A DNA stretch of 64,000 nt from an uncultured Kangiella sp. (lineage in GTDB: Bacteria; Pseudomonadota; Gammaproteobacteria; Enterobacterales; Kangiellaceae): positions 25,678-89,677 of the forward strand of contig CATNCP010000004.1 in the NCBI GenBank assembly GCA_950096615.1, given 5' to 3'. Below are positions 15,103 through 26,518 of the stretch, piece by piece (the first letter of the stretch is position 1; each line of letters begins with the position of its first letter). The translations under genes and the position numbers were made by a program. The notes under the pieces are model-generated. The model saw nothing but the letters and a program-made list of their open reading frames with translations, had not been told where the DNA came from and ran no database searches.

Positions 15103-16779
15103 TTACTCGTCATCACCTAACTGTTCTTTCAATAAATCACCTAGAGTCGCAGGAGAATTAGAACCTTTCTCGTTGCTGAACTCTTTAATTGCTTCTGCTT
15201 CTTCAGCTGCATCTTTCGCTTTAATAGACAAGGTCAAGTTACGGTTTTTCTTGTCTACGCCAACGAATTTAGCTTCGATGTCGTCACCAACGCTCAAGTG
15301 CTTGCTAGCATCTTCGATACGCTCAGGAGCGATATCAGAAGCACGAACATAACCTTCGATGTTCTCAGCCAATTCTACAGTTGCGCCTTTAGCATCAACG
15401 TCTGTTACTTTACCAGTAACTACAGAACCTTTTGGATGCTCGCTTAAGTACTCAGCAAATGGATCTGAATCTACTTGCTTAATACCTAGAGAGATACGCT
15501 CACGCTCTGCGTCTACAGACAATACAACTGCTTCAACTTCGTCGCCTTTCTTAAAGTCACGTACCGCTTCTTCGCCAGAAACAGTCCATGAAATATCAGA
15601 AAGGTGTACAAGACCGTCGATACCACCGTCAAGACCGATGAAGATACCGAAATCAGTGATAGACTTGATTTTGCCTGAAACTTTATCGTTCTTGTTGTGA
15701 GTTGCTGCGAACTCGTTCCAAGGATTAGGCACACATTGCTTAATACCAAGAGAAATACGACGACGCTCTTCATCAATATCAAGAACCATAACTTCAACTT
15801 CGTCACCCAAGTTAACCACTTTAGATGGGTGGATGTTTTTGTTAGTCCAATCCATTTCAGAAACGTGTACTAGACCTTCAACACCGTCTTCGATTTCAAC
15901 GAAACAACCGTAGTCAGTAAGGTTAGTAACGCGACCTTGTAGGCGTGCGCCTTCTGGGTAACGATCGTTGATATCAACCCATGGATCAGAGCCAAGTTGC
16001 TTGATACCTAGAGATACACGGTTACGCTCGCGGTCAAATTTCAATACTTTAACGTCGATTTCGTCACCAACTTGTACCACTTCGCTTGGGTGCTTAATAC
16101 GCTTCCACGCCATATCAGTGATATGTAGAAGACCGTCAACACCACCCAAATCAACGAATGCACCGTAATCAGTAAGGTTCTTAACGATACCTTTAAGCTC
16201 TGAACCTTCCTCAAGGTTAGCCAGAAGCTCTTCACGCTCAGCACTGTTTTCAGATTCGATAACAGCACGACGAGAAACCACTACGTTGTTACGTTTTTGG
16301 TCAAGTTTGATAACTTTAAACTCAAGATCAACACCTTCAAGGTGTGATGTATCACGAACTGGACGAACGTCAACCAATGAACCAGGAAGGAAAGCGCGAA
16401 TTGACTTAACTTCAACAGTGAAACCACCTTTAACTTTACCAGTGATAACACCTGTAACTGTTTCGTCTGCTTCATGTGCAGCTTCAAGCACACCCCAAGC
16501 AGCGATACGCTTAGCACGCTCACGTGATAGACGAGTTTCACCGAAACCGTCTTCTACTGCGTCTAATGCTACTTCTACTTCGTCACCGACGTTAACTTCT
16601 AGCTCACCCTTGTCGCTCATGAATTGGCTACGTGGGATAACGCCTTCTGACTTTAGGCCAGCGTTAACAACAACAACTTCATTATCAATATCAACAACCG
16701 TACCGGTGATGATAGCGCCTGGACGCATTTCTACGTTTTGTAGGCTCTGTTCAAATAGTTCTGCGAAATTCTCGCTCAT
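15103..16779 (-). CDS. rpsA: 30S ribosomal protein S1
   Basis: A 558-aa protein with six S1/OB-fold repeats. Conserved blocks such as [20 protein letters not shown] and [20 protein letters not shown] recur about every 85 residues. The C-terminus is acidic. S1 binds mRNA on the small subunit. The length matches gammaproteobacterial S1 (about 557 aa). A terminator follows directly, and ihfB lies beyond it. Confidence 0.97.
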   Translation of the reverse strand: MSENFAELFEQSLQNVEMRPGAIITGTVVDIDNEVVVVNAGLKSEGVIPRSQFMSDKGELEVNVGDEVEVALDAVEDGFGETRLSRERAKRIAAWGVLEAAHEADETVTGVITGKVKGGFTVEVKSIRAFLPGSLVDVRPVRDTSHLEGVDLEFKVIKLDQKRNNVVVSRRAVIESENSAEREELLANLEEGSELKGIVKNLTDYGAFVDLGGVDGLLHITDMAWKRIKHPSEVVQVGDEIDVKVLKFDRERNRVSLGIKQLGSDPWVDINDRYPEGARLQGRVTNLTDYGCFVEIEDGVEGLVHVSEMDWTNKNIHPSKVVNLGDEVEVMVLDIDEERRRISLGIKQCVPNPWNEFAATHNKNDKVSGKIKSITDFGIFIGLDGGIDGLVHLSDISWTVSGEEAVRDFKKGDEVEAVVLSVDAERERISLGIKQVDSDPFAEYLSEHPKGSVVTGKVTDVDAKGATVELAENIEGYVRASDIAPERIEDASKHLSVGDDIEAKFVGVDKKNRNLTLSIKAKDAAEEAEAIKEFSNEKGSNSPATLGDLLKEQLGDDE

Positions 16780-16911
16780 TCGTTAGTACCTGATACACTC
16801 TGCTAAGACATTCTTAGACAGAGACTTAGTTAAAATCACCATGCGACTTTCCCGTTGCCATGGGTCAATGAGTTTTATCGATTCATCATCCGTGCGAATC
16901 AACTTTTCCAA

Positions 16912-17604
16912 TTACTGCTCAGAAAAACCTATAAAATCAAGGGTTTGCTGAACCACTTCATCAATCGTTAAATCTGAGCTATCAATAACAAAAGCACCCT
17001 CTGCTGGCACCAATGGGGCCACAGTACGAGTGCGATCACGCTCATCTCTATCGATGATGCTTTTTAGAAGGTGCGAAATGTTAGCATCAACGCCCTTTTC
17101 GATCAACTGTTTATGGCGTCTTTCTGCCCGTATTTCGGGGCTTGCAGTCAAAAATACCTTATGCTCGGCATCTGTGAAAACCACGGTGCCCATGTCGCGC
17201 CCATCAGCGACCAAACCAGGCTCCTGTCTGAACTGCTTTTGACGAACCAACAAAGCATCTCGTACTTCTGGAATCGCAGCAACTTGCGAGGCCATAGCGC
17301 TAGTTTCATCTAATCGTAGCTGAACACCGACATCTTCACCCTTCAGCAATACTTTCTGCTCGCTATTAACTTGCGGCTCAAATACCACATCAAGCTCTAG
17401 TGCCGCCTTGGAGACAGCATCAACATCGGTGATATCGATATCGTTCTTGATCACTGACAAGGCGGTTAAACGATACAGCGCTCCACTATCGAGTAAATGA
17501 TAACCAAGCTTGGTTGCCAAAATTTGGCTAATGGTTCCTTTTCCAGAACCACTAGGGCCGTCGACAGTGATAACCGGAGCTTTTGCTGTTTTGTCGTTAC
17601 TCAT
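16912..17604 (-). CDS. cmk: cytidylate kinase
   Basis: A 230-aa nucleotide kinase that phosphorylates CMP and dCMP. The P-loop is GPSGSGKGT (about 16-24). The conserved VADGRDMGTVVF and the ERRHKQL, DERDRTR region are present. It lies 6 nt downstream of hisC2 and 132 nt before rpsA. The aroA gene that usually precedes cmk is not here. Confidence 0.96.
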   Translation of the reverse strand: MSNDKTAKAPVITVDGPSGSGKGTISQILATKLGYHLLDSGALYRLTALSVIKNDIDITDVDAVSKAALELDVVFEPQVNSEQKVLLKGEDVGVQLRLDETSAMASQVAAIPEVRDALLVRQKQFRQEPGLVADGRDMGTVVFTDAEHKVFLTASPEIRAERRHKQLIEKGVDANISHLLKSIIDRDERDRTRTVAPLVPAEGAFVIDSSDLTIDEVVQQTLDFIGFSEQ

Positions 17605-17610
17605 GCCAAC

Positions 17611-18741
17611 CTACTTCGTCATCTCACGCAAGACTCGGATAAACTTAGCGTTTTCTTCCTCTAAGCCGATACTGACACGTAAATGATTAGGCATCTCATA
17701 ATTAGCCACCGGACGAACAATAACGCCCTGCTCCAACATGTGCTGGTAAATAGAACCCGCAGGCTTGCCCATATCCACAGTGATAAAGTTTGTCACTGAT
17801 GGGATATAGTCATAGTTAAGATCTTTAAAAACAGCTTCGAGTTGTTCCATGCCAGCCTTATTAACGTCCAAGGCACGTTGTAAGTACTCGTGGTCATCTA
17901 ATACTGCTTCGGCAGCTGCCAAAGCCAGTGAGTTCATATTGAACGGTTGGCGTGGGCGGTTAATCAAACCGGTAATTTCTTCATTCGCTACAGCATAACC
18001 CGCTCGAACGCCTGCTAAGCCGTAGGCCTTAGAGAAAGTACGAGTGACGATTAAGTTTGGATAGTCTTTAATCCAAGGAATCGTTTGAGGATAACCTTTA
18101 TCTTCAACGTACTCGTAATACGCCTCGTCTAAAATCACCAAAACGTCTTCTGGCACCTTATCCATAAAGGCTTTTAGCTCGCCAGACTTGACCCAAGTAC
18201 CTGTTGGGTTGTTAGGGTTCGCGATAAATATCATACGCGTATTCGGCGTAATCGCTTCAGCCGTGGCTTCTAGGTCATGCCCCCAGTCTTTCGCTGGAAT
18301 CACAACTTTCTTAGCGCCAATCGCTTGGGTCACTATCGGATAAACCACAAAAGCATGTTGTGAAAAAATCACTTCGTGCTCAGGAGCAACAAAAACACGT
18401 GCAATTAGCTCTAAAACGTCGTTTGAGCCATTACCCAATGTGATTTGATTGATATCAACACCTACACGTTCAGCGATTTTAGCCTTAAGATAATAACCGT
18501 TCGCATCAGGATAGCGTGCTAATTCAGAAAACTCTTTCTCCATAGCAGCTTGCGCTTTCGGGCTGATTCCAATTGGGTTTTCATTGCTCGCCAACTTCAC
18601 AATATTGGTAATCCCAAGCTCTCTTTCCAGCTCAGAAATAGGTTTACCAGGTTGGTATGGATGCAGCTCTTGCACCCCTGAATTCGCTAACTGTATAAAA
18701 TCACAACTCATAACAGACTCCGTCGTTATTCTTTCGCTCAT
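17611..18741 (-). CDS. hisC: histidinol-phosphate/aromatic aminotransferase HisC2-like
   Basis: A 376-aa class I/II PLP aminotransferase. The PLP lysine lies in RTFSKAYGLAG (about 236-246), with NPNNPTG and the phosphate-binding SIGLEEEN region. This is the stand-alone copy found in the serC-hisC-aroA-cmk neighbourhood and often acts on aromatic 2-oxo acids. A second HisC, fused to a phosphatase domain, lies in the his operon at 56313, so this copy may serve phenylalanine or tyrosine synthesis. That division of labour is inferred. pheA, tyrA and aroA are missing from the usual positions. Confidence 0.9.
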   Translation of the reverse strand: MSERITTESVMSCDFIQLANSGVQELHPYQPGKPISELERELGITNIVKLASNENPIGISPKAQAAMEKEFSELARYPDANGYYLKAKIAERVGVDINQITLGNGSNDVLELIARVFVAPEHEVIFSQHAFVVYPIVTQAIGAKKVVIPAKDWGHDLEATAEAITPNTRMIFIANPNNPTGTWVKSGELKAFMDKVPEDVLVILDEAYYEYVEDKGYPQTIPWIKDYPNLIVTRTFSKAYGLAGVRAGYAVANEEITGLINRPRQPFNMNSLALAAAEAVLDDHEYLQRALDVNKAGMEQLEAVFKDLNYDYIPSVTNFITVDMGKPAGSIYQHMLEQGVIVRPVANYEMPNHLRVSIGLEEENAKFIRVLREMTK

Positions 18742-18996
18742 TGCTTATACGAACTGTAAGCAAATTGTAGCCAAATAAATTTTGCGCACATTATCCAAGA
18801 AACTGCCCAAACTTTCACCCCATATGTCTAAAAATAGTCATTATCGACTCATACCACTATTGCATTAATAGTCGCTGACGGTATCTAGTTTAGATTCACA
18901 GTAGCAATTGCAAAATTTTTGTGAACTTCATCACAAAACCTTCCATTACACCTAAGAAGACTATAGATTGATGCATATTTGCTTCACGAAAGAGTT

Positions 18997-19740
18997 ATGC
19001 GCAAAGTCATCTACAAGATTGGCCGATTAAAAATCGTCATTGTGATCTCAATGATCGCGGTGCTTTTGGCGGTATTACTTAATTATTTGTTTCAATCCTT
19101 TCAAGAGGTTACGTTCAGCTATAGCTCTCTGCTACGGGCTGCAGTGATACCATTGATTGTTGCGCCTCTACTATCTTGGTACTTGGTCGGATTATTTTTA
19201 CGAGTGATAGAGCTCGAGCAAAAGATGAGCGAATGGGCTCTATTTGATCAATTAACAGGCTTACTCAACCGCAGAGCTTTTTTGCACCGTGCGGAACAGG
19301 AGTATCGCTCTGCAAAACGCTATCAAACTACTTTTGGGGTTGTGGTACTCGATCTGGATCATTTTAAAAGCATCAATGATCAGCATGGCCATAAAGCCGG
19401 AGACTCGATTCTTAGAGATTTTGGTGACTTAGTATTAGAGCACATTAGGCAAAGCGATATTTCGGGGCGCATTGGGGGAGAAGAGTTTGCTTTCATCTTA
19501 CCGAACACTAACCTTGTTCAATCTAAAATGTTTGCCGAAAAGTTACTAAAAGCTGTGGCAGATAGAGTGGTAACCATTGATAATAAAGCGATAACCTACA
19601 CTGCCAGTATCGGTATTACCGTATCCTTTCCTGAAAATGATTTTAAAATCAACAACTTGATTCACCATGCTGACCAAGCTCTATACGAAGCCAAGTCAGC
19701 CGGTAGGAATTGCTATAAAGTGGCTGAAAGTCTACTTTAG
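18997..19740 (+). CDS. membrane diguanylate cyclase (GGDEF)
   Basis: A 247-aa protein. Two TM helices (about 12-35 and 45-66) are followed by a GGDEF domain starting LFDQLTGLLNRRAF. The active site is GGEEF, preceded at 5 residues by RQSD, an RxxD inhibitory site. It should synthesise cyclic di-GMP and be product-inhibited. There is no sensor domain beyond the membrane part. The ATG at 18997 is preferred over the upstream TTG at 18979. It is inserted between hisC2 and serC in opposite orientation; its 3' end overlaps serC by 9 nt. Confidence 0.9.
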   Translation: MRKVIYKIGRLKIVIVISMIAVLLAVLLNYLFQSFQEVTFSYSSLLRAAVIPLIVAPLLSWYLVGLFLRVIELEQKMSEWALFDQLTGLLNRRAFLHRAEQEYRSAKRYQTTFGVVVLDLDHFKSINDQHGHKAGDSILRDFGDLVLEHIRQSDISGRIGGEEFAFILPNTNLVQSKMFAEKLLKAVADRVVTIDNKAITYTASIGITVSFPENDFKINNLIHHADQALYEAKSAGRNCYKVAESLL

Positions 19741-20823
19741 TTTTTGCTCAAACTGATCCATAAAGCGGATCAAGGTTTCTACACCTTCAATGGACATAGC
19801 GTTATAAATGCTTGCTCGCAAACCACCAAAGGTTTTGTGTCCTTTAAGTGCTATCAGATGACTCTCTCTGGCTTCATGTAAGAACCTTTCTTCGTGGTTC
19901 CGATCCTTCATTTGAATCGCAACATTCATGAAAGAGCGCGAGCCCTTAGCCACAGGAGAGTGATAAAAATCTGATTGATCAACATAGTCATACAGCATGT
20001 GCGCTTTTTGAAGATTACGTTTATGCATTTCTTCAATACCACCCTGCTCCAACAGCCACTCAAACACCAAGCCAGCGAAATAAATACCAAAACTAGGCGG
20101 TGTGTTCGGCATAGAACCTTTACTCGATACGTACGGGTACTGGAATAAACTTGGCACGCGCTCGGTCTGGAAAGTCTCAAGCAGGTCTTCGCGGACAATG
20201 ACAACGGTCATTCCTGACGGCCCTATATTTTTCTGAGCGCCAGCGTAGATAAGAGCGTATTTTTCAATATCAATCGGACGTGACAAAATATCAGAACACA
20301 TGTCACTGACTAACTTACCGGAGAAACTCTGAGGATCATCTTGGAACTGAACGCCAACGATTGTTTCATTTGAAGTGAAATGCAGGTATTTGCCTTTGTC
20401 ATCCAATGACCATTCACTCTCAGGCACTAATTCCAATAAGCCATCGGAGTTTGTACGAATCCCTTGCTGAATATGCATGTCGCCGAAACGATTCGCTTCC
20501 TTGATACACATTCTAGACCAGTGGTCCATTTCAAGGTAGTTTGCCGTTTCACCTGGCGCCAAGAAGTTCATCGGTACCATTGCGAATTGGTGGGATGCAC
20601 TGCCGTGCATAAACAGCACTTTATAATTCTTAGGAATATTCAGAAGCTTGCGTAAGTCCGCTTCTGTTTTATCTAGAATCTCCTGAAAGTCTGGAGTGCG
20701 GTGACCCAATTCCATCACTGAACAGCCATATCCATTCCAGTTAAGCAGTTCTTTTTGTGCGCGCTCTAATACTTCTGTCGGTATCGCAGCAGGACCGGCA
20801 CTAAAGTTAAATGCGCGAGTCAT
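19732..20823 (-). CDS. serC: phosphoserine aminotransferase
   Basis: A 363-aa PLP enzyme converting 3-phosphohydroxypyruvate to phosphoserine (serine pathway), and also acting in pyridoxal phosphate synthesis. It starts MTRAFNFSAGPAAIP, the family signature; an upstream in-frame ATG at 20835 has its ribosome-binding site too close. The PLP lysine is in IYAGAQKNIGPSG (about 198). It follows gyrA by 82 nt. Confidence 0.95.
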   Translation of the reverse strand: MTRAFNFSAGPAAIPTEVLERAQKELLNWNGYGCSVMELGHRTPDFQEILDKTEADLRKLLNIPKNYKVLFMHGSASHQFAMVPMNFLAPGETANYLEMDHWSRMCIKEANRFGDMHIQQGIRTNSDGLLELVPESEWSLDDKGKYLHFTSNETIVGVQFQDDPQSFSGKLVSDMCSDILSRPIDIEKYALIYAGAQKNIGPSGMTVVIVREDLLETFQTERVPSLFQYPYVSSKGSMPNTPPSFGIYFAGLVFEWLLEQGGIEEMHKRNLQKAHMLYDYVDQSDFYHSPVAKGSRSFMNVAIQMKDRNHEERFLHEARESHLIALKGHKTFGGLRASIYNAMSIEGVETLIRFMDQFEQKLK

Positions 20824-20904
20824 GTCTAATCCCATCCTAATAACCTAATACACATTATTGATATGACCAAAGGCTAACGAATTGTTAGCCCAAGGTCTAA
20901 TAGC

Positions 20905-23526
20905 TTAATCTTCTATTGAGTCATCTTTGTCTTCTGAATCCGAGGTCGTCTCTTCCGTGACCTCTTCAGCACCATCTTCTAACTCATCATCATCAACATC
21001 CAGTTCGACAATACGCTGTAACCCTACAAGGGTTTCTTTATCATCCAAGCGGATTAAGCGCACACCTTGCGTGTTACGCCCCATGATGCGAATGTCGTCA
21101 ACACCGGTTCGAATAAGGGTTCCGCCTTTACTGATCAGCATAACTTCATCGCCTTCAATCACCGGCACCGCTGAAACCACTTCACCATTACGCTCACTCA
21201 TTTGAATCGAGATAACGCCTTGACCGCCGCGACCACGCAATGGGTGATCTTCTACAGCAGTACGCTTACCATAACCATTTTCAGTGGCAGTCAGGATTGA
21301 GCAATCTTCTTCCGCTACCAACATTTGGATTACTTTAGCGTTATCTGGAAGTTTCATACCGCGAACACCACGAGCAGTACGACCCATTGCTCTCACCGCG
21401 TCTTCACCGAAACGAATAACTTTACCCGCATCACTGAACAGCATGATTTCGTCTTCGCCTGCCGTTTCAGCAACGCCAATCAACTCATCATCATCAGCAA
21501 TAGTAAGTGCGATAATACCGTTAGCTCGAGGACGCGAGAACTGCTCTAAAGACGTTTTCTTCACAGTACCATTCGCTGTCGCCATGAAGACATAACGGTC
21601 TTCTGAGAACTCACGAATTGGAAGAATGGCACTAATCTTTTCATCTTTTTCCAAAGGCAGTACGTTAACTATCGGTTTGCCGCGTGAACCACGACCAGCA
21701 TTCGGTAATTCGAATACTTTTAACCAGTAAACTTTGCCTCGAGACGAGAAGCATAAAATCATGTCATGAGTCGAAGCCACCAATAAACGATCAATGAAAT
21801 CTTCATCTTTCATCTTGGTGGCAGACTTACCTCGGCCACCACGGCGTTGTGCTTTGTAGTCTGACAGGGACTGATACTTCACATAACCTTCGTGGGAAAG
21901 CGTTACCACTACGTCTTCTTCAGTGATAAGGTCAGCAATAGTTAAGTCTAGCTTGCTTTCTAGGATCTCTGAGCGACGCTCATCACCAAAGTTTTCTTTA
22001 ACTTCTTCAAGCTCTTCACGAATCACCTCAAGCAAGCGCTCTTTGCTCATTAAGATATGCAGTAACTCTTCGATAAGGCCAAGCAAGTCTTTGTATTCAC
22101 TAATAATTTTATCGTGTTCAAGACCAGTAAGCTTATGTAGTCGTAGCTCAAGAATCGCTTTTGCTTGTTCTTCAGAAAGCTTGTAATAACCATCATGGAA
22201 ACCAAACTCAGCTGCTAAATGTTCTGGACGGCAGGCTTCTGTACCGGCACGAGCCAACATATCAGCCACTTGGCCTGGAGCCCACTGACGGTCCATCAGC
22301 TGCTCTTTTGCTTCTTTTGGCGTAGGAGACTTCTTGATCAGCTCAATCACTTCATCAATATTAGCCAAAGCAATGGCTAAGCCTTCTAACACATGAGCTT
22401 TTTCACGCGCTTTTCGTAAATCATAAATCGTACGACGCGTAACCACTTCACGACGGTGCGTCACGAAAGCATCTAATGCGTCTTTTAGGTTGAATAAACG
22501 TGGCTGGCCATTGTCTAGTGCAACCATGTTAATACCGAACACGTTCTGCATTTGTGACTGTGCATATAGGTTATTCAACACAACTTCTGGCACTTCACCT
22601 TTACGCAGCTCAATCACCATACGCATACCGTCTTTATCTGACTCGTCACGTAGGCCAGTAATACCTTCAATCTTTTTGTCTTTAACCAGCTCAGCAATCT
22701 TCTCAATCAAGCGAGCTTTGTTCACCTGGTAAGGTAACTCGGTTACAACAATAGAATCTTTACCGTTTTTCTCGTCAGTCTCAATGTGACTACGAGCACG
22801 CAAGTAAATCTTGCCACGGCCAGTGTGGTAAGCGTCCACAATCCCCGCACGACCGTTAATAATCGCTGCAGTTGGGAAGTCAGGGCCTGTCACATATTCC
22901 ATCAATTCTGGAATGGTAATATCAGGGTTATCAATTAACGCTAAACAGCCATCAATCACTTCATTTAAGTTATGAGGCGGAATATTGGTCGCCATACCAA
23001 CAGCGATACCAGAAGAACCGTTAACTAAAAGGTTAGGAATTCGAGTCGGAAGAACGATTGGCTCAGACTCAGACCCATCGTAGTTGTCCTCAAAGTCTAC
23101 AGTTTCTTTATCCAAATCGGCTAACAGCTGATGAGCCAACTTCATCATACGGACTTCCGTATAACGCATTGCAGCAGCTGAATCGCCATCAATCGAACCA
23201 AAGTTACCTTGGCCATCGACCAGCATGTAACGCAAAGAGAACGGCTGTGCCATACGAACAATGGTGTCGTAAACAGCAGAATCACCGTGAGGGTGGTATT
23301 TACCAATCACATCACCAACCACACGCGCAGATTTTTTATAAGGCTTATTAAAATCGTTACCCAGCACACTCATGGCGTAAAGAACGCGTCGATGTACAGG
23401 TTTTAATCCATCCCTAACATCTGGGAGTGCACGACCAACGATGACGCTCATGGCGTAGTCCAAATAGGACGTTTTTAACTCATCTTCAATATTGACCGGC
23501 AGGATCTCTTTGGCAAGTTCACCCAT
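20905..23526 (-). CDS. gyrA: DNA gyrase subunit A
   Basis: An 873-aa type II topoisomerase subunit. The catalytic Tyr lies in MRYTEVRM (about 122). The quinolone-determining region reads [14 protein letters not shown], with Ser and Asp at the E. coli 83 and 87 equivalents, the susceptible form. The C-terminal domain carries six beta-pinwheel blades, with the GyrA box QRRGGRGK (about 566), and ends in an acidic tail. It is followed by serC on the same strand and is divergent from mtaD. Confidence 0.97.
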   Translation of the reverse strand: MGELAKEILPVNIEDELKTSYLDYAMSVIVGRALPDVRDGLKPVHRRVLYAMSVLGNDFNKPYKKSARVVGDVIGKYHPHGDSAVYDTIVRMAQPFSLRYMLVDGQGNFGSIDGDSAAAMRYTEVRMMKLAHQLLADLDKETVDFEDNYDGSESEPIVLPTRIPNLLVNGSSGIAVGMATNIPPHNLNEVIDGCLALIDNPDITIPELMEYVTGPDFPTAAIINGRAGIVDAYHTGRGKIYLRARSHIETDEKNGKDSIVVTELPYQVNKARLIEKIAELVKDKKIEGITGLRDESDKDGMRMVIELRKGEVPEVVLNNLYAQSQMQNVFGINMVALDNGQPRLFNLKDALDAFVTHRREVVTRRTIYDLRKAREKAHVLEGLAIALANIDEVIELIKKSPTPKEAKEQLMDRQWAPGQVADMLARAGTEACRPEHLAAEFGFHDGYYKLSEEQAKAILELRLHKLTGLEHDKIISEYKDLLGLIEELLHILMSKERLLEVIREELEEVKENFGDERRSEILESKLDLTIADLITEEDVVVTLSHEGYVKYQSLSDYKAQRRGGRGKSATKMKDEDFIDRLLVASTHDMILCFSSRGKVYWLKVFELPNAGRGSRGKPIVNVLPLEKDEKISAILPIREFSEDRYVFMATANGTVKKTSLEQFSRPRANGIIALTIADDDELIGVAETAGEDEIMLFSDAGKVIRFGEDAVRAMGRTARGVRGMKLPDNAKVIQMLVAEEDCSILTATENGYGKRTAVEDHPLRGRGGQGVISIQMSERNGEVVSAVPVIEGDEVMLISKGGTLIRTGVDDIRIMGRNTQGVRLIRLDDKETLVGLQRIVELDVDDDELEDGAEEVTEETTSDSEDKDDSIED

Positions 23527-23709
23527 TCTGAAAAACCCTTTAAATTCTGATAGTTATAGTTAGAAAGTCAAAGACACTATGCTTCGATTTAAGCAGATAA
23601 TTCTAACACAGGCCTCTATTTATCGCTAATTTTTATGCGCCTATCCGTATGTTTTTTGTACGATTTATCAATATATTTTAGATTGGTTAGGAATTAGACT
23701 TTTGTTGGG

Positions 23710-23715
23710 TATAAT
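23710..23715 (+). promoter_or_regulatory. -10 box of the mtaD-ubiG-mupP unit
   Basis: A perfect TATAAT about 40 nt before the TTG start of mtaD. No convincing -35 is at the usual distance (TTGGTT lies 20 nt upstream), so activity may depend on another factor. Confidence 0.4.
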
Positions 23716-23755
23716 AACCGCAGTAACTCATTGATTATCAGTAAGTGAGGGAGCT

Positions 23756-25111
23756 TTGAACCAAAGCACCGAACAAGCATCATTACGCCATGTCGAGCAA
23801 ATTATCAGTCCTGAATGGGTCATTCCGATCAGTCAAAATGGCAAGCGCCAGCTGACGCCCTTTCATAACTACTCGGTAGCGATTAATAAACACAAAATAG
23901 TCGCTATAAAACCGACGAAGGACTTACTCGAAGACTACTCAACAGACAACCACCTGCTACTGCCTGGACAGGCTTTGCTCCCAGGTTTTATCAACTGCCA
24001 TACTCATGCAGCCATGAGTTTGTTTAAAGGTCTGTCTGATGATTTGCCGCTCATGATGTGGCTTGAAAACCATATCTGGCCAGCAGAAAAAAAGTGGGTT
24101 GATGATAAGTTTTGTGAAGACGGTGCCACTTTAGCTATCGCTGAAATGCTGCTTTCCGGCACCACTTGCTTCAATGATATGTATTTCCAGCCCAATATGA
24201 CCGCAAAAGCAGCGCAAAACATCGGTATGCGCGCCATGATTGGTATGTTGGTGTTTGACTTTCCATCAGTCTGGGGCTCTGGCTGGGAGGCTTACGTAAA
24301 AAAAGGGTTAAGCCTTCGCGATGATTATAAGCATAGCGATCTCCTAAGCTTTGCCTTCGCACCTCACGCACCCTACACTGTATCCGATGAGCCTCTGAGC
24401 AAGATTGCTACCTTGAGCAACGAATTATCAATACCGGTTCATATGCACATCCATGAGACCGCCCACGAGATCAAAGAAAGCTTATCTCAATATGGAAAAA
24501 GGCCACTGAAGCGGCTGCAAGAGCTCGGCTTGGTTAACCCAAACCTTATTGCCGTTCACATGACGCAATTACAGCGTAATGAAATCGAAACGGTCGCGAG
24601 TCATGGCGTTTCGGTTGTGCATTGTCCACAATCTAATATGAAATTAGCCAGCGGCATTAGCCCAATACAAGATTTACTCACTGCTGAGGTTAACATTGCG
24701 CTGGGAACCGACGGCAACGCCAGTAACAATGATTTAAACATGTTCTCTGAAATGAAGACCGCGTCGTTATTAAGTAAAGTTTACACGGGCTCTGCTCAGG
24801 CTTGCTCCGCAAAAGATACTTTGTATGCAGCAACGATGGGCGGCGCTAAGGCGCTCGGTCTAGAAGATATCTGTGGCTCTATTGAAGTCGGTAAAGCAGC
24901 AGATTTGACCGCCATTAACCTAGAAACTCTACAAGCACAGCCGATGTATGATCCCGTGTCGCAAATCGTTTATACTGCAGGGCGTGAGCAAGTCAGCCAC
25001 GTCTGGGTTAACGGCAAGCTTCAGGTAGCCGATGGGAAACTGACGCAACTCGACGAAACCAAACTAATTCAAATGGCCAAAACTTGGCGCAATAAAATCG
25101 AACATTCATAG
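23756..25111 (+). CDS. mtaD: TRZ/ATZ-family amidohydrolase, methylthioadenosine/SAH deaminase-like
   Basis: A 451-aa cytoplasmic metal hydrolase. Metal ligands: [11 protein letters not shown] (about 81), [10 protein letters not shown] (about 235) and [10 protein letters not shown] (about 318). The family deaminates S-adenosylhomocysteine, methylthioadenosine or related adenosines. It starts with TTG after GAGGGAG. The order amidohydrolase-ubiG-mupP-yciK is common in pseudomonads and relatives. The substrate is not provable from sequence. Confidence 0.88.
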   Translation: MNQSTEQASLRHVEQIISPEWVIPISQNGKRQLTPFHNYSVAINKHKIVAIKPTKDLLEDYSTDNHLLLPGQALLPGFINCHTHAAMSLFKGLSDDLPLMMWLENHIWPAEKKWVDDKFCEDGATLAIAEMLLSGTTCFNDMYFQPNMTAKAAQNIGMRAMIGMLVFDFPSVWGSGWEAYVKKGLSLRDDYKHSDLLSFAFAPHAPYTVSDEPLSKIATLSNELSIPVHMHIHETAHEIKESLSQYGKRPLKRLQELGLVNPNLIAVHMTQLQRNEIETVASHGVSVVHCPQSNMKLASGISPIQDLLTAEVNIALGTDGNASNNDLNMFSEMKTASLLSKVYTGSAQACSAKDTLYAATMGGAKALGLEDICGSIEVGKAADLTAINLETLQAQPMYDPVSQIVYTAGREQVSHVWVNGKLQVADGKLTQLDETKLIQMAKTWRNKIEHS

Positions 25112-25121
25112 GTCAAACTTT

Positions 25122-25853
25122 ATGTCACAAACTGAGCAACAAGATGCACCTAAAGCGAACGTTGATCCCCATGAGATTAACAAGTTTGAGCAAATGGCTT
25201 CACGCTGGTGGGATAAAGATGGTGATTTTAAACCGCTGCATGATATCAACCCGCTCCGCCTTAAGTTCATCATGGACCGCGTCGGAAGCTTGCATGGCAA
25301 AAAAGTACTGGATGTTGGTTGTGGTGGCGGCATCTTAAGTGAGGCCATGGCCAAAGAAGGCGCCATTGTCACAGGCATTGATATGGGTGAAATGCCTCTG
25401 CAAGTTGCAAAGTTACACAAACTAGAATCTGGCGTTGATGTTGAGTATTTACAAACCACGGCCGAAGATTTTGCTGAAAAGCATGCTGGTGAATTTGACT
25501 TGGTGACTTGTTTAGAAATGTTAGAGCATGTCCCTGAGCCAAGCTCAATCATTCAAGCCTGTCGACAGCTCGTAAAGCCGAGCGGCGATGTCTTCTTTTC
25601 AACGATTAACCGCAACCCCAAAAGTTTTATGTTTGCCATTGTTGGCGCTGAGTATTTATTACAGATGCTACCGAAAGGCACTCATGACTTTAAAAAGTTT
25701 ATCCGACCTTCTGAGCTCGAAGCATGGAGTCGCCCCAATGGGCTAGATTTTAAAAGTATCGAAGGCATGCATTATAATCCGCTGACGAAAAAATACTGGA
25801 TGAGTGACAACGTCGATGTGAACTATATTGTTCACACACAACCTAGCCGTTAA
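25122..25853 (+). CDS. ubiG: ubiquinone O-methyltransferase UbiG
   Basis: A 243-aa SAM-dependent methyltransferase performing both O-methylations of ubiquinone synthesis. Motif I is [16 protein letters not shown] (about 61-76). [24 protein letters not shown] near the N-terminus and the [10 protein letters not shown] region are typical. It lies 10 nt after the amidohydrolase and 2 nt before mupP. Confidence 0.96.
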   Translation: MSQTEQQDAPKANVDPHEINKFEQMASRWWDKDGDFKPLHDINPLRLKFIMDRVGSLHGKKVLDVGCGGGILSEAMAKEGAIVTGIDMGEMPLQVAKLHKLESGVDVEYLQTTAEDFAEKHAGEFDLVTCLEMLEHVPEPSSIIQACRQLVKPSGDVFFSTINRNPKSFMFAIVGAEYLLQMLPKGTHDFKKFIRPSELEAWSRPNGLDFKSIEGMHYNPLTKKYWMSDNVDVNYIVHTQPSR

Positions 25854-25855
25854 TC

Positions 25856-26518
25856 ATGAAACCAACCATAAAGGGCATCTTATTCGATCTTGACGGCACA
25901 TTGCTGGATACAGCTCCAGATATGGCTCTAGCTTTAAACATCCAAAGAGATGCCCACGGACTGAAGCCTCTTCCCTACTCTGAGATTAGGCCATTTGTCT
26001 CTCACGGCGCGATTGCTATGCTAAAGATCGGCTTTGACATAACTCCTCAAGATGCCAATTTCAACGCAATGCGCGAACAGTATCTTCACACCTACAGTGA
26101 AAACCTAGCGGTTAAGACTGACTTGTTTGATGGGTTAAAGGACTTTCTCCAGCGACTTGAAAATACAGGCATAAAATGGGGCATAGTGACCAATAAGCCT
26201 GCGTTCTTAACCACTCCTCTATTGCGTGCTCTTAACTTAGATAAACGAGCTTCCACTGTTATCAGCGGTGACACTATTGAGCCCAGAAAACCTAATCCAG
26301 CGCCACTTTTTGCGGCATGTAAAGAAGCCGAGCTCATACCGTCACAATGTATTTATGTTGGTGATGCAGAAAGAGATATTGCTGCAGGTCGCGCCGCGGG
26401 GATGAAAACCGTTCTGGCAAACTGGGGTTATATAACACCGGAAGACGATACTGCCCGCTGGGAAGCTGATATCAGCTTAGAGCAACCCGAAGATTTATAT
26501 TCCTTGCTTAGTCAGTAA
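25856..26518 (+). CDS. mupP: HAD phosphatase, MupP/Gph-like
   Basis: A 220-aa HAD-IA hydrolase. The catalytic Asp pair lies in LFDLDGTLLDT (about 9-19), motif II VTNKPAF (about 113), the Lys in EPRKPNP and GDAERDIAAG (about 168). In pseudomonads the gene after ubiG encodes MupP, the MurNAc-6-phosphate phosphatase of cell-wall recycling; in other genera it is annotated as phosphoglycolate phosphatase. Position favours MupP. Its 3' end overlaps the convergent EAL gene by 11 nt. Confidence 0.8.
   Translation: MKPTIKGILFDLDGTLLDTAPDMALALNIQRDAHGLKPLPYSEIRPFVSHGAIAMLKIGFDITPQDANFNAMREQYLHTYSENLAVKTDLFDGLKDFLQRLENTGIKWGIVTNKPAFLTTPLLRALNLDKRASTVISGDTIEPRKPNPAPLFAACKEAELIPSQCIYVGDAERDIAAGRAAGMKTVLANWGYITPEDDTARWEADISLEQPEDLYSLLSQ

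Noticed and set aside
15513..16541. Several long ORFs overlapping rpsA on both strands
   Set aside because: They lie in other frames of a clear S1 gene, have repetitive low-complexity products and no ribosome-binding sites.
20927..23351. Plus-strand ORFs within gyrA
   Set aside because: They are antisense to a highly conserved gene and carry Ser/Arg-rich shadow products.
25106..25552. 148-aa minus-strand ORF overlapping ubiG
   Set aside because: It is antisense to ubiG; the Cys/Ser/Pro-rich product is typical of a shadow frame.
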